Source: Bacteroidota bacterium (GTDB lineage: Bacteria; Bacteroidota; Bacteroidia; J057; JAJTIE01). From it: 41,709 nt of DNA. The DNA lies in NCBI GenBank assembly GCA_019638695.1, contig JAHBTG010000018.1:1-41709 (forward strand), in the 5' to 3' direction. Position numbers and translations under genes: made by a program. Below, in pieces: positions 8,229-18,311 of the stretch. A model generated the notes under the pieces. That model saw only the letters and a list, made by a program, of their open reading frames with translations. It was not told the DNA's origin and searched no databases. Position 1 is the first letter of the stretch. Each line of letters starts with the position of its first letter.

Positions 8229-8648
8229 ATGAAAGCTATGAAACCCCTGGTATTTGCATTTCTGGCCATTGTGGTCATTTCGCAGGCCGGCTGCAAGAAA
8301 AAAGATGAGACGCCAGCACCCGATACCTCTATCGTATATGCCGACAGCGCCAGCGGTACCGGCTATCTTTCTGTACAACTGCGCCGCTGGACGGGCACGC
8401 CCGGCGCCAATATCGGCAACGCTTTTGTGGCCCTTTACCTGACGTATGAAGACTATGCAAATGACATATCTCTGACCACCGGTCGCACCGATGGCAACGG
8501 CTATGTGGATTTCGGCTACCTGAATGTGGGGAACTACTATATCTACTCAGAAGTGGAAGTGACTCCCGGCAACTTTAGCCAGCGGGTGGACGTGGTGCAG
8601 GTGCAAAGCCGGACGCCGATTACCAAGCTGGTATATCATGAGTTCTAG
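8229..8648 (+). CDS. Small lipoprotein of unknown function
   Basis: The 139-residue protein has a type II signal peptide ending in SQAGC (lipid-anchored Cys22), followed by KKKDE. The mature part looks beta-rich: residues about 48-130 read like a small carboxypeptidase-regulatory or transthyretin-like fold (AFVALYLTYEDY, GRTDGNGYVDFGYLNVGNYYIYSEV). Such domains are frequent in Bacteroidota surface lipoproteins. The function is unknown. Its last 11 bases overlap the start of xseB, so the two are probably translationally coupled. Confidence 0.75.
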   Translation: MKAMKPLVFAFLAIVVISQAGCKKKDETPAPDTSIVYADSASGTGYLSVQLRRWTGTPGANIGNAFVALYLTYEDYANDISLTTGRTDGNGYVDFGYLNVGNYYIYSEVEVTPGNFSQRVDVVQVQSRTPITKLVYHEF

Positions 8649-8898
8649 AAAAGGCAGCAAGAAGCCTGCTGCCGCAGAAGAGGCTCCTTTTGTCTATACC
8701 GAGGCTATTCAGAAACTGGGCAACATCCTGCACAAGCTGCAGCAGGATAGCACGCCCCTGGAGGAAGGGTATGTCCTGTTCAAAGAAGGCTCCCTGCTTC
8801 TGCAGCAATGCCGCGCTTACCTGGAGCAGACCGAACTGGAGGTAAAACAGATCATTACCGAATCAGACGGCAGCCTCTCGGAGGCAGATTTTATGTAA
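8638..8898 (+). CDS. xseB: Exodeoxyribonuclease VII small subunit
   Basis: This 86-residue protein matches XseB, which binds the XseA catalytic subunit to form the single-strand-specific exonuclease VII. The diagnostic stretch is EAIQKLGNILHKLQQDSTPLEEGYVLFKEGSLLLQQCRAYLEQTELEV, a helical hairpin. The N-terminal 15 residues are basic and the C-terminal tail (SLSEADFM) is acidic, as often seen. The start codon lies inside the 3' end of the lipoprotein gene. No xseA is present in the window, so it must be elsewhere in the genome. Confidence 0.88.
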   Translation: MSSRKGSKKPAAAEEAPFVYTEAIQKLGNILHKLQQDSTPLEEGYVLFKEGSLLLQQCRAYLEQTELEVKQIITESDGSLSEADFM

Positions 8899-8903
8899 AC
8901 TTG
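8896..8903 (+). promoter_or_regulatory. Near-consensus -7 box (TAAACTTG) before the DUF3127 gene
   Basis: One mismatch from TAnnTTTG, overlapping the xseB stop codon and ending 4 nt before the next ATG. Read-through from xseB is equally possible. Confidence 0.3.
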
Positions 8904-8907
8904 CCGT

Positions 8908-9291
8908 ATGGCTTCTTTTACCCTACAAGGAACCCTGCACGATGTACTGGACACGCAGGATGTAAGCGCTACCTTTCGCAAACGAGAGTTTGTGGTGGCG
9001 GTTACAGAACAAGGCAACAGCCGCAATTTCATGCAGCTCATCAAGTTTGAGGCTACCCAGGACCGTTGCGACCTGCTGGATAGCTTCCGGCCGGGCGAAC
9101 CGGTAGAGGTGGCCTTTAATCTCAAGGGCCGGGAATGGGTAAGCCCTAAGGGCGAAAAGAAATACTTCACTACCCTGGATGCCTGGCGCGTACAGCGGGC
9201 CGGCAACGCCGGCAGTCCGCCGCCTCCACCTCCCACAGATTTCGACGGCCCCACTTTCCTGGACGAGGACGCAGGGGACCTGCCGTTCTAA
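8908..9291 (+). CDS. DUF3127 family protein (single-strand-DNA-binding-like)
   Basis: This 127-residue protein matches the Bacteroidota DUF3127 family: FTLQGTLHDVLDTQDVSATFRKREFVVAV, NFMQLIKFEATQDRCDLLDSF, VAFNLKGREWVSPKGEKKYFTTLDAWRV. The pattern is that of an OB fold, and the tail (PPPPPPTDFDGPTFLDEDAGDLPF) is a proline spacer plus acidic/hydrophobic tip like the C-terminal tip of SSB. A DNA-binding or replisome-docking role is therefore plausible but unproven. It sits next to xseB, another single-strand DNA factor, with 9 bases between them. The gene ends 17 bases from the convergent deacetylase-like gene. Confidence 0.82.
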   Translation: MASFTLQGTLHDVLDTQDVSATFRKREFVVAVTEQGNSRNFMQLIKFEATQDRCDLLDSFRPGEPVEVAFNLKGREWVSPKGEKKYFTTLDAWRVQRAGNAGSPPPPPPTDFDGPTFLDEDAGDLPF

Positions 9292-9308
9292 TACCGGGAA
9301 ACCGGCTC

Positions 9309-10580
9309 TTACCGCAACGACGTATTCAGGGCGCTGTGCCACCTGTGCCAGCCACGCCATTCCCGGGCATTGCCCAGGATGTGGTTATGTAGCAGCACGG
9401 TGAAGGTGCCGCCCCAGCGGTGCGTGTCTTCCCGCAGAGCTTTCGTATGGGCAATGGCTGCCTCTACATCCAGTTTCATGTACTGTTGCAGGGTGCGGTC
9501 CATTACCTGAAAGGGCACGCGCCACAAGGTACTCATACGCTCCTCCGGCAGGTCATACCAGGGAAAGGAAACGGCCATCCCATGCGCAAAGCCTGTGGTA
9601 CTGCTAAAACCCGCAGCGTATTCTTCCAGCACACCTGCCGCGGCCAGTTGCTGCAAGGTCTGCGGCAGCGCCATGCGCAGGTAATGCTGGCGGCTTTGAA
9701 TGGCTTTCTGGCCCGTTACCCGGGCAAAGGCTTGCAGCTCCGCGTTCAGCAGGTCGGGCTGCCGGGAAGTTTCATAGCTGGGATGGGGCCCCATATCGAT
9801 TCCCCGTTGGCGGGTATATGCCAGCAACGCGCGCAGCGGGGCAAAGTCCAGGGAAAAGCGGTTGTCCCTGGGATGCCGCCCGCCTGCCAGCCAGAAGGTG
9901 CGCAGCTTATCCGCAGGCCATTGGGCAAACAAAGGCAAGGGATCATAGCGGTCTGCCCCTCCGGCCAATACTTTGAGGCGCTGTGCCGCATCCTTCCATT
10001 CCCAGGCCAGCAGATCTTTGGCAAGGCCGCCCACCTGGCGTATAAAAGGCTTGTGCCGGTACTCCCAGGGCTCATCTATATCTACGGTAATGAGATAATC
10101 CGGCTGAGGCAACGCAGCGTGCCAGCGGGGCCATACGCGTTGCACAACCTCAATGAGCCGCTGTGCGTACTCATGCACCAGGGGGCGACGCTGCAGACCC
10201 GCCATAACCAGCGGATGGCAGGTTTCATCCGGACGGCCATGCGTATCCTGAGGGAAGGTGGGGGCATAGAGGAAATAATCGCTCAGCAGGAGAAAGACGG
10301 AGGCCAGCGGATCTCCCGGGGGGTCTCCCTCGCGCTGCAACACCGGCAAGCCTTCCCAAGTTGTCCATTGTACAGGCGCATGCCTGAGTCCTTCTTCTGC
10401 CAGCAACGTGCCAGCGGCTATAGACGGGATATCCGTAGTCTCGGCTGACCCATAGGTAATATGCGGAACACTGGCATCTGCCGTGGGCACTAACTGCACG
10501 GGCACTCCCAAAAGCAGGCCCAGTACCTGTGCTACATACTGCAGGCGCGGGCTAAGCGCCGCTGCTTGTATCCGAAGCAT
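9309..10580 (-). CDS. Polysaccharide deacetylase family protein (DUF7033-type)
   Basis: The protein (423 residues from the ATG at 10580) resembles the Bacteroidota polysaccharide-deacetylase proteins with an N-terminal DUF7033 region. The catalytic half shows DYLITVDIDEPWEY (metal/catalytic Asp), later MGPHPSYETS (HxxxS-type metal ligand) and a C-terminal LLHNHILGN. It has no signal peptide, so it probably acts in the cytoplasm, perhaps on a lipid-linked or nucleotide sugar. An earlier in-frame start at 10628 would overlap the upstream gene by 77 bases. The chosen start overlaps it by 29, giving a tight cotranscribed pair with the YfhO-like gene. Confidence 0.72.
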   Translation of the reverse strand: MLRIQAAALSPRLQYVAQVLGLLLGVPVQLVPTADASVPHITYGSAETTDIPSIAAGTLLAEEGLRHAPVQWTTWEGLPVLQREGDPPGDPLASVFLLLSDYFLYAPTFPQDTHGRPDETCHPLVMAGLQRRPLVHEYAQRLIEVVQRVWPRWHAALPQPDYLITVDIDEPWEYRHKPFIRQVGGLAKDLLAWEWKDAAQRLKVLAGGADRYDPLPLFAQWPADKLRTFWLAGGRHPRDNRFSLDFAPLRALLAYTRQRGIDMGPHPSYETSRQPDLLNAELQAFARVTGQKAIQSRQHYLRMALPQTLQQLAAAGVLEEYAAGFSSTTGFAHGMAVSFPWYDLPEERMSTLWRVPFQVMDRTLQQYMKLDVEAAIAHTKALREDTHRWGGTFTVLLHNHILGNAREWRGWHRWHSALNTSLR

Positions 10581-13290
10581 GACCACCTGCTTGCTTTTTG
10601 CGCCGCTGCAGAAACACCCACACCCCATAACCTGCCGCTGCCAGCAAAAAGAGTATGCTCAGCACCGTGCTCACCATACCCAGCTTTTGATGCCGGGGGT
10701 CTGCACATTCGAAGATAATGGTGTGTTCTCCTGCAGGAATGACGCTACCCCGCAACACATAGTTAGTGTGCAGGATGGGGATCTCATGAGCAGGGTCTAT
10801 CTTGTCCAGGTAAGCCTTCCATTCCTTGTAATAGACCTCGGAGAAGGTAACAAAGCGGGGTTTGCTGCTTTTGAAGCGGTAGATCATGTGGTTATTGTTC
10901 CAGCTGGCAATACGCACATATTCTGTGGTATCCAGCGGGCCGGTGTCAAACTTGCCCAGTTTGTCTTTGTCCCTGGCCTCTATGAGAGCAGTGAAACGAC
11001 TGTTCACAGAATCCAGTGCCAGGATCACTTCATCGGGACGGGGCATTACCTTGACTTCCGGGGTAATCCAGGCCGGGCCATAGTTATTCCGGTTAAGGTA
11101 GATCATCTCATTCTGCTGAGTCGGCCGGGGCAGGACGGGAACCAGGCTGCTGTCTCTGAGACCGGGATTGTGGATGATATAGCCCGTATTCAGCATGTTG
11201 ATGACATTCCAGTTGAACTTGCTCAGGTGTGCATCTATCAATTGCTGATACCGTTTGAGCTTGATAGGGCTATAGCCGCCTATGGTATAGAGCGAGGTGG
11301 GGGTAACTCCGTCATTAAAGGGATTGCGTTGCCTGGATACGGGGAATACCCGGAAGTACTCTTTCTTCAGGCGTGGGTTAAGGATCAGATCTGCCTCCAT
11401 TGGCGCTATGTTATTTTCTGTCTTAGCCTCATAGCCATCGCGCCAGAGATAACGCATGTCTACTACGAAGATGTCCAGGAGAACAAGACATGAGACGGCG
11501 CCCAGGGCTATAGCCGTCTGTCGTATGCGTCCGGTAACCCACAGGAACAGCATACCTGCAGCCAGCACGATAAAGCCGGCAGAGCGCCAGGCATCGATAC
11601 TCAGCAGGGTCCTGCGGTCAGCTTCCAGGGCGTCGAGGAATGCTTTGGCATTCTGGCCCATACCGGCAGCGATACGGGCATCGCCGGGTCCTGCAAAGCT
11701 GTCAAATACCAGCCCGGGAGCCAATGCCAGCACCAGAGCAATGAACACAGGGATGCCTGCGGCAACATACAGGGCACGCAGCTTCACGGCCTTGCTGACC
11801 TGGGCATCCATCAGTCCCCGGATGCCCAGCATAGCCAGTATGGCCACACATAATGGCAATACGGCAAGCATAGAGGCCGGCACCCGGAAATGGTCATACA
11901 AGGGCAGGTTATCCATGCACCAGTCTGCCATCGTCTGGGCTCCGTCCGGGAATCCGCCATCGGGCAACATCTGCACCAGCAGGTAGCCACCCACCGCCAG
12001 GATCAGGCCATAAGCCGGTTTGGGTATATTCCGGATATACTTATGTGTAAGAATATATACCACCGGCAACAGCAGCAGTACCAGGCTCTGGGGAATGGAG
12101 AGGCTATAACGCCCCAACGAAAGTATCACCAATAGCAACCCTGCATACAGCATACCCCATTTCAGGACGCTGTTATTGAGGAAAAGGCCCAGTAAGCACA
12201 GGAAGAACAGGACTGCGCCCAGGTAATAGGGGCCGGAGGTAAAGGATTGGGGTCCCCAGTACAGGGGCCAGGCTTTGCCCTGAAGCGTAGGGTTATTGCC
12301 ATAGAGCTCCAGTAGTTTACCGCCTTTAGGAGCCCTGCCCTGGGAAGCCCCCCCCTGTGCATTGGGAATTACCAGGCTCAGGAGTTCCTGGCGGCCGTGC
12401 GACCAGCCATAGGCATACTCCCTGTCCAGCGCAGTGGATTTTGTGACCGTGGTATTTTGAGCTGCATTGGGATTGATACGGGCTTCGGTCTCGGGGCTAA
12501 GCTCACTGTGGCTGCGGGTGGACACCTTGCCATACTCATTGAGCCCCACCAGGCGCTCATAATTCAGCAACAGGCCCAGGCCTACCCCCAGCACCAGCAG
12601 GCCCGTGCGGATAGCCAGCGGGACAAACTGCTTATCCCGTACCAGCCTGGTTATGTAATAGATGCCAAAGGCTATTGCCGGCAGCAGAAAGTAATACAGC
12701 ATTTGCACGTGCCCGGCATATACGGCCCAGGCAGTGAACAGGAAGATAATCAGGATGCCTGCATACAATCGTCCTTTCATCAACACTTGTATGCCCAGGA
12801 GCAATGCGGGTAACAGCATGAGGGTGTTAAATTTCTGATCGTGCCCGGCTTCTACGATATGGATGTAATAGGCAAAAAACCCGTAGCCCACGGCAATACC
12901 CGCCGCTGCCCAGGCATTGACGGCAAAACCCAACACCAGGACAAACATGCCCAGCATGCCCAGGGCATGATACCATACTGGCTGGGGAATCACCCGGAAT
13001 ACCACATCTGTAATGGACTTAATGAGATGACTGTACTCCACCTTGCGATATATACCGGCGGCTGGCATGCCGGAAAAGGAGCTCATGGACCATTGAGCGG
13101 CACTGTCCGGATGGGCAGCGTTATATTCATGAATGTTTTTCTGCACGCCCAGGATCAGCGTATGGTCATACTGAATAATCCGTTTGCCCTGGAACAGGGG
13201 CAAGAAAAAGAAGGCCGTGATAGCAAGAATGGCCAAAGCAAGGACTGCGACCAGTTGTTTGTTGGTAAAGGCGGATTTTGGCTTTCCCAT
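10552..13290 (-). CDS. YfhO-like polytopic membrane protein
   Basis: The 912-residue protein matches the bacterial YfhO family: an N-terminal GT-C-like membrane region of a dozen or more helices (ALAILAITAFFFLPLFQG to about residue 600), a soluble beta-rich domain with YYKEWKAYLDK and VPAGEHTIIF-like sequence, and a final transmembrane helix with a basic tail. In Gram-positives, YfhO-type proteins are linked to glycosylation of lipoteichoic acid. In Bacteroidota the role is unknown but probably involves transfer from a lipid-linked sugar. It is followed with a 29-base overlap by a deacetylase-like gene, which supports a joint role in envelope polysaccharide modification. Confidence 0.82.
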   Translation of the reverse strand: MGKPKSAFTNKQLVAVLALAILAITAFFFLPLFQGKRIIQYDHTLILGVQKNIHEYNAAHPDSAAQWSMSSFSGMPAAGIYRKVEYSHLIKSITDVVFRVIPQPVWYHALGMLGMFVLVLGFAVNAWAAAGIAVGYGFFAYYIHIVEAGHDQKFNTLMLLPALLLGIQVLMKGRLYAGILIIFLFTAWAVYAGHVQMLYYFLLPAIAFGIYYITRLVRDKQFVPLAIRTGLLVLGVGLGLLLNYERLVGLNEYGKVSTRSHSELSPETEARINPNAAQNTTVTKSTALDREYAYGWSHGRQELLSLVIPNAQGGASQGRAPKGGKLLELYGNNPTLQGKAWPLYWGPQSFTSGPYYLGAVLFFLCLLGLFLNNSVLKWGMLYAGLLLVILSLGRYSLSIPQSLVLLLLPVVYILTHKYIRNIPKPAYGLILAVGGYLLVQMLPDGGFPDGAQTMADWCMDNLPLYDHFRVPASMLAVLPLCVAILAMLGIRGLMDAQVSKAVKLRALYVAAGIPVFIALVLALAPGLVFDSFAGPGDARIAAGMGQNAKAFLDALEADRRTLLSIDAWRSAGFIVLAAGMLFLWVTGRIRQTAIALGAVSCLVLLDIFVVDMRYLWRDGYEAKTENNIAPMEADLILNPRLKKEYFRVFPVSRQRNPFNDGVTPTSLYTIGGYSPIKLKRYQQLIDAHLSKFNWNVINMLNTGYIIHNPGLRDSSLVPVLPRPTQQNEMIYLNRNNYGPAWITPEVKVMPRPDEVILALDSVNSRFTALIEARDKDKLGKFDTGPLDTTEYVRIASWNNNHMIYRFKSSKPRFVTFSEVYYKEWKAYLDKIDPAHEIPILHTNYVLRGSVIPAGEHTIIFECADPRHQKLGMVSTVLSILFLLAAAGYGVWVFLQRRKKQAGGHASDTSSGA

Positions 13291-13420
13291 GCAGCTTGAA
13301 AATAGGGGGATCGGGGAGGCAGTAGTAGCAACAAGTTGTATGCAAGTTTACAGTTTTTGATACAACCGAGGCATACTTTTCTGTCCTATCCCCGCGGTAT
13401 CCTTCCTTACGGCTTTACAC

Positions 13421-13428
13421 TATATTTG
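13421..13428 (+). promoter_or_regulatory. ychF: -7 box (TATATTTG) of ychF, leaderless layout
   Basis: A perfect TAnnTTTG box is followed by CCGC and the ATG. With the usual Bacteroidota distance from box to start site, transcription would begin at or next to the start codon. No clear -33 TTG is visible. Confidence 0.6.
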
Positions 13429-13432
13429 CCGC

Positions 13433-14533
<1,101 letters not shown>

Positions 14534-14540
14534 ATAGCTC

Positions 14541-15185
14541 ATGCTAAAACGCATTAAAAGATATACCTGGCGTGTATTACGCAGCATGGGCCTGGCAGGC
14601 TATGTGGTTGTCTTTGTCAATAGCATGCTCACCCAGCGCAAGTGGTTTCGCACCTTCAACAGGCAGGCCTCCGTTGACGCAAACGGGCAGCCTATTCCGT
14701 GGCTCAATTATGCGTTCCTGCACTTTCTGGAAAGCCGCTTACAACCTCACTACCGGTTATTCGAATACGGCTCGGGCAGCTCTACCTTGTGGTTTTCCTC
14801 TCGTATACAAGAAGTGGTCAGTGTAGAAAGCAGCCGGATGTGGTATGCCAAAATTTCCCGGCAGCTACCTGGCAATGCGTCTTTAACCCTGCTCGAAGAC
14901 GAACAAGCTTATGCCCAGCATATACAAATGCAGGATGGTCTTTTTGACCTGATTCTTATCGATGGTATCAGCCGCAGCTTATGCGCCCAACAATGCCTGT
15001 CCAAGTTAGGTCCTGCCGGAGTCATTATCTTTGATAACACAGATATTGATGCCTGGGCAGGAGGCATTGCCCATCTACAGGCAAATGGTTTTCGGCAGCT
15101 GGAATTCAAAGCGCTGGCAGCGGGGGTTTCTCTGGAGACTTGCACCAGTGTCTTTTACCGGGACGAAAATTGTTTGCATATTTAA
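14541..15185 (+). CDS. Methyltransferase-like protein of unknown substrate
   Basis: The 214-residue protein has a Rossmann-type SAM-binding segment: RLFEYGSGSSTLWFSSRIQEVVSVESS, followed by FDLILIDGISR and GPAGVIIFDNTDID. This is a class I methyltransferase core of the kind often near glycosyltransferases or surface genes. A basic, hydrophobic N-terminus (MLKRIKRYTWRVLRSMGLAGYVVVFVNSML) suggests peripheral membrane association. It lies 7 bases after ychF and 24 before the rhodanese gene, so it is probably part of a three-gene transcript. The substrate is unknown. Its base composition is slightly more AT-rich than ychF. Confidence 0.65.
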   Translation: MLKRIKRYTWRVLRSMGLAGYVVVFVNSMLTQRKWFRTFNRQASVDANGQPIPWLNYAFLHFLESRLQPHYRLFEYGSGSSTLWFSSRIQEVVSVESSRMWYAKISRQLPGNASLTLLEDEQAYAQHIQMQDGLFDLILIDGISRSLCAQQCLSKLGPAGVIIFDNTDIDAWAGGIAHLQANGFRQLEFKALAAGVSLETCTSVFYRDENCLHI

Positions 15186-15209
15186 CACTATAATAATTCC
15201 ACGCTTAAA

Positions 15210-15527
15210 ATGGCCGATATCACTGTAACCGAACTCAAACAACGCCTGGACCAGGGAGAAAAGCTCATCATCCTGGATGTGCGTGAAGACGATGAATACA
15301 GAACTGGTAACATAGGGGCCATTCACATCCCGCTGGGTTCGCTCATGACACGCCAGGACGAACTCATGCCCTACAAAGACAGCGAAATCATTGTACACTG
15401 CCGCAGCGGCAAACGAAGCGCAAGTGCCGTGCAGTTCCTGCAAGCCAGTGGATTTGCCAATCCGCGCAACCTGGCAGGGGGTATCTTAGCGTGGAAAGAG
15501 CAAGTGGATCCAGGCATTAACGTATAG
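15210..15527 (+). CDS. Single-domain rhodanese-like sulfurtransferase
   Basis: This 105-residue cytoplasmic protein is one rhodanese domain: IILDVREDDEYRTGNIGAIHIPLGSL, then the active-site loop VHCRSGKRSA with Cys64, and FANPRNLAGGILAWKEQVDP at the end. Such proteins carry a persulfide on the cysteine and act in sulfur transfer or cyanide/thiosulfate metabolism. Its last 11 bases overlap the end of the convergent membrane-protein gene. Confidence 0.92.
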   Translation: MADITVTELKQRLDQGEKLIILDVREDDEYRTGNIGAIHIPLGSLMTRQDELMPYKDSEIIVHCRSGKRSASAVQFLQASGFANPRNLAGGILAWKEQVDPGINV

Positions 15528-17103
15528 CTGCCTTTTGATAAAGGTAATAATACTCTCCTTTATCATTTTGCACAGAATCCAGCTTATTAAAACTTCTCAG
15601 GCCGGCAATGTAGGCAGGCAAATCCTCTTTGCGATCCGCAGGTTGAATGATGATAAACTCAGGGTTATACGAGGCCATGAACGCCTCTATACTGTTCTTC
15701 CTGGGAAACAAGGCATCGCAATGGCCAGACATATAATAAGACCAAAGGGCCCAGTCATTTGCCAGCACAGTACGCTCAGGCGCCAGGTATTTCTGAAAAC
15801 GGTTTCTGACAGCCTGTTTGGCAGCCTCCTTATCAGGATACCGGTAGGCCAGCAGAAAAGAAAAGCACAACAGGCCTAAAAGCAACCCGCCTGCCGCTTG
15901 ATTCTTATAGGTGAGGATAAATTTATGCATAGCACGCCACCTATGAAAGAAGTACGTTTGAACCGGCTGACGGATCTCGACCAGGCTTAGAACGACCAAT
16001 AACATAGAAAGATCAAAATATCTATGCAATGCTTTATGATATCCCATAGAAGTCATCAGAAACAATAACAACACGGATAGCCCTACAGCACGAACTATAA
16101 TCTTCTGACCTCGCGTAAGCTTCTGCCAGCACACAACGACACTTCCCAGAAAGGCAAGCAGTATCATGCCATCAAACCGTTTGAAGAATAGTTCGCCAGG
16201 CAACATTTGTATGGAATGCAGGAGCTTGCGGAACCAGTTATAGAGGTATGGTGCACGGAACAGGTCAGAAAACACCAGGTTCCCCCCCTGCCTAAGGTGA
16301 TCATATTCACTCCCCAGCACATCATAGCCCCAGACCATCATCATATGAGGGCGGCCGGATTGCGCCCCCAGCCAATCACGTAAAACCATGCACAGGAACA
16401 AACCCAGGACAAAGGCTGCAACGCCAGGCAATCCCAGGATTATATGCTTCCGAACGGGCGGCTCAGCAGGCCATACAAGCCTAGCACCCAGAAATACGGC
16501 ATAGATCGCTATCATCTCTGGTCGGAACTGGCAAGCAATTGCCGCAATAATGCCCAAATAAATCCCCTGCCTGACGGATAGCATTGGCAAACGAAGCCAA
16601 CGCCACATCAGCACACATAAGAAGATGGCAAATAATTGCGTAGGATTCAGTATAAGGCTATAGTGCGAGGATAAAACACCAAACAGCACAGTGACAAAAC
16701 TCGCCTGCAACCAGGGTAACTGATAGACCCTAAGAAGAAGAACATACATTGCCCATAACACAGCCACATAAGCAACTAATTGCCCCGCAATAAAAGGCGC
16801 GTTGGACTCAACAGGGAAAATCTTGCAAAAAGGTGCAAAATACAGCACCGGGCCCAGGTATGAGAACCAATAGGGAACAGCATCTCCAACAGCTGCCTCC
16901 CCACTCAGGATCTGCTGAGGGGTAACAAAAACTGTGTTTGCCAGGCAGCCTTCTTCAGCCAGCTTCTGAGCCGGCACCAATACCATACTGATATCTAGCC
17001 ATACATCTGCCTTACTCAGTATCCAATATTTAGAAACGAGCAGGGCACTCCCTAGCAAAAGCAGCAACAGTACACTCTTAACAGGATACCGGTGCGTGAG
17101 CAT
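15517..17103 (-). CDS. Polytopic membrane protein, GT-C glycosyltransferase-like topology
   Basis: The 528-residue protein has about ten hydrophobic helices, starting with VKSVLLLLLLGSALLVSKYW, and a soluble C-terminal portion of about 100 residues. An early acidic residue in KADVWLDISM (first loop), the multi-helix topology and the late FIIIQPADRKEDLPAYIAGLRSF segment resemble GT-C mannosyltransferase-like proteins of Bacteroidota, but I cannot name a family. It starts 22 bases after rplI on the same strand and may be read through from the ribosomal operon. Its composition is a little more AT-rich than its neighbours. Confidence 0.6.
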   Translation of the reverse strand: MLTHRYPVKSVLLLLLLGSALLVSKYWILSKADVWLDISMVLVPAQKLAEEGCLANTVFVTPQQILSGEAAVGDAVPYWFSYLGPVLYFAPFCKIFPVESNAPFIAGQLVAYVAVLWAMYVLLLRVYQLPWLQASFVTVLFGVLSSHYSLILNPTQLFAIFLCVLMWRWLRLPMLSVRQGIYLGIIAAIACQFRPEMIAIYAVFLGARLVWPAEPPVRKHIILGLPGVAAFVLGLFLCMVLRDWLGAQSGRPHMMMVWGYDVLGSEYDHLRQGGNLVFSDLFRAPYLYNWFRKLLHSIQMLPGELFFKRFDGMILLAFLGSVVVCWQKLTRGQKIIVRAVGLSVLLLFLMTSMGYHKALHRYFDLSMLLVVLSLVEIRQPVQTYFFHRWRAMHKFILTYKNQAAGGLLLGLLCFSFLLAYRYPDKEAAKQAVRNRFQKYLAPERTVLANDWALWSYYMSGHCDALFPRKNSIEAFMASYNPEFIIIQPADRKEDLPAYIAGLRSFNKLDSVQNDKGEYYYLYQKAAIR

Positions 17104-17125
17104 TTTGCAAAACCAGACTGGAAGC

Positions 17126-17575
17126 TCAACCGGCCTTCTCCACCACTTGCAGGGCCACTTCGGCCTTGATTTCTTTGTGGAGGTTTACACGGGCCTTGTA
17201 CTCACCCAGCACACGGATCTCCGTCTCAAAGGTGATCTTCCGGCGATCTACGTCATATCCCTGTTCTTTCAACAGGTTGGCAATCTGCAGGGGAGTGATA
17301 GAACCATAGATCTTGCCTTCCTTACCTGCCAGTGTAGGCACAGTAAGGGTAAGGTTGCTGAGCTTCTGGGCCAGTTGTTGCGCTTCTGCCTTGATCTTCT
17401 CTTGGCGGTGAGCGGCCTGGCGCAGGTTCTCGGCCAGCACTTTCTTGGTAGAGGCGGTGGCCATAACAGCCATGCCGCGGGGGATCAGGTAATTATTGGC
17501 AAAGCCGGGTTTCACCTTCACCACATCGTCTTTATCGCCAAGTTTGGCAACGTCTTGCAGGAGAATAACTTCCAT
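17126..17575 (-). CDS. rplI: 50S ribosomal protein bL9
   Basis: The 149-residue protein is bL9. The N-terminal rRNA-binding domain reads MEVILLQDVAKLGDKDDVVKVKPGFANNYLIPRGMAVMAT, followed by the long connecting helix (KVLAENLRQAAHRQEKIKAEAQQLAQKL) and the C-terminal domain (GKEGKIYGSITPLQIANLLKEQG). The order rpsF-rpsR-rplI is the standard bacterial arrangement. The gap to rpsR is 29 bases. Confidence 0.98.
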   Translation of the reverse strand: MEVILLQDVAKLGDKDDVVKVKPGFANNYLIPRGMAVMATASTKKVLAENLRQAAHRQEKIKAEAQQLAQKLSNLTLTVPTLAGKEGKIYGSITPLQIANLLKEQGYDVDRRKITFETEIRVLGEYKARVNLHKEIKAEVALQVVEKAG

Positions 17576-17604
17576 GGGATTAAAATCTGAGGGATGAGGG
17601 AAAA

Positions 17605-17886
17605 CTACTTCAGGCGGTCAGTTACAAACGGCAGCATAGCCAGGTGGCGGGAGCGCTTGATGGCAGTGCTCAGGCGGCGCTGATACTTGAGGCTGGTACC
17701 GGTGATGCGGCGAGGCAGCATCTTGCCTTGCTCATTCACAAACTTCAGCAGGAAGTCGGGGTCTTTGTAATCGATATACTTGATACCCGCCTTTTTGAAA
17801 CGGCAGTATTTGGTCTGGCGCTCTTTCACATCGCTGAAGTTGGGGTTCAGCGGGGCATTACCTATTTTATTGATCTCAGTGCTCAT
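17605..17886 (-). CDS. rpsR: 30S ribosomal protein bS18
   Basis: The 93-residue protein is bS18, recognised by [61 protein letters not shown]. It binds bS6 on the 30S platform, matching its place between rpsF and rplI. It lies 31 bases downstream of rpsF. Confidence 0.98.
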   Translation of the reverse strand: MSTEINKIGNAPLNPNFSDVKERQTKYCRFKKAGIKYIDYKDPDFLLKFVNEQGKMLPRRITGTSLKYQRRLSTAIKRSRHLAMLPFVTDRLK

Positions 17887-17917
17887 GATTTATGCAAAAT
17901 GAAATGGGAGAGAAATA

Positions 17918-18271
17918 CTAGCTCTGGTTCTGGCGGGCTTTGCGCTTAATGTTCCAGGCCACCGCGTGCTTGTCCAGCTTCACGGTCAGATAACGGACCA
18001 CACGCTCATCATACTGATACTCACGCTCCAGGGTGAAGATCAGTTCGCTGGGTTCTGCCGAAAATTCGGTATACACATAGTACCCGTTGGTTTTCTTACG
18101 AATGGGATAAGCCAGTTTGCGAAAACCCCAGACTTCCTGGTTCACAATAGCGGCGCCATTGTCCGTAAGCAGTTTGGTAAATTTCTCTACAATGCTCTTG
18201 TAGGCATCTGCGTCCAGGTCCGGAGTGACGATGAACGTAGTTTCATAAGTGGTACGACTCTTATCAGACAT
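17918..18271 (-). CDS. rpsF: 30S ribosomal protein bS6
   Basis: The 117-residue protein is bS6: TYETTFIVTPDLDADAYKSIVEKFTKLLTDNGAAIVNQEVWGFRKLAYPIRKKTNGYYVYTEF, then DERVVRYLTVKLDKHAVAWN. The frame stays open further upstream to 18343, but that stretch contains the promoter. The ATG at 18271 (MSDKSRTTYETTF) gives the conserved N-terminus. It is the first gene of the rpsF-rpsR-rplI operon, led by a strong promoter with a leader of roughly 35-40 nt. Confidence 0.97.
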   Translation of the reverse strand: MSDKSRTTYETTFIVTPDLDADAYKSIVEKFTKLLTDNGAAIVNQEVWGFRKLAYPIRKKTNGYYVYTEFSAEPSELIFTLEREYQYDERVVRYLTVKLDKHAVAWNIKRKARQNQS

Positions 18272-18311
18272 AATGCTTTCGAGTTGAAAATGAAATGGAT
18301 AAATTGGGCTG

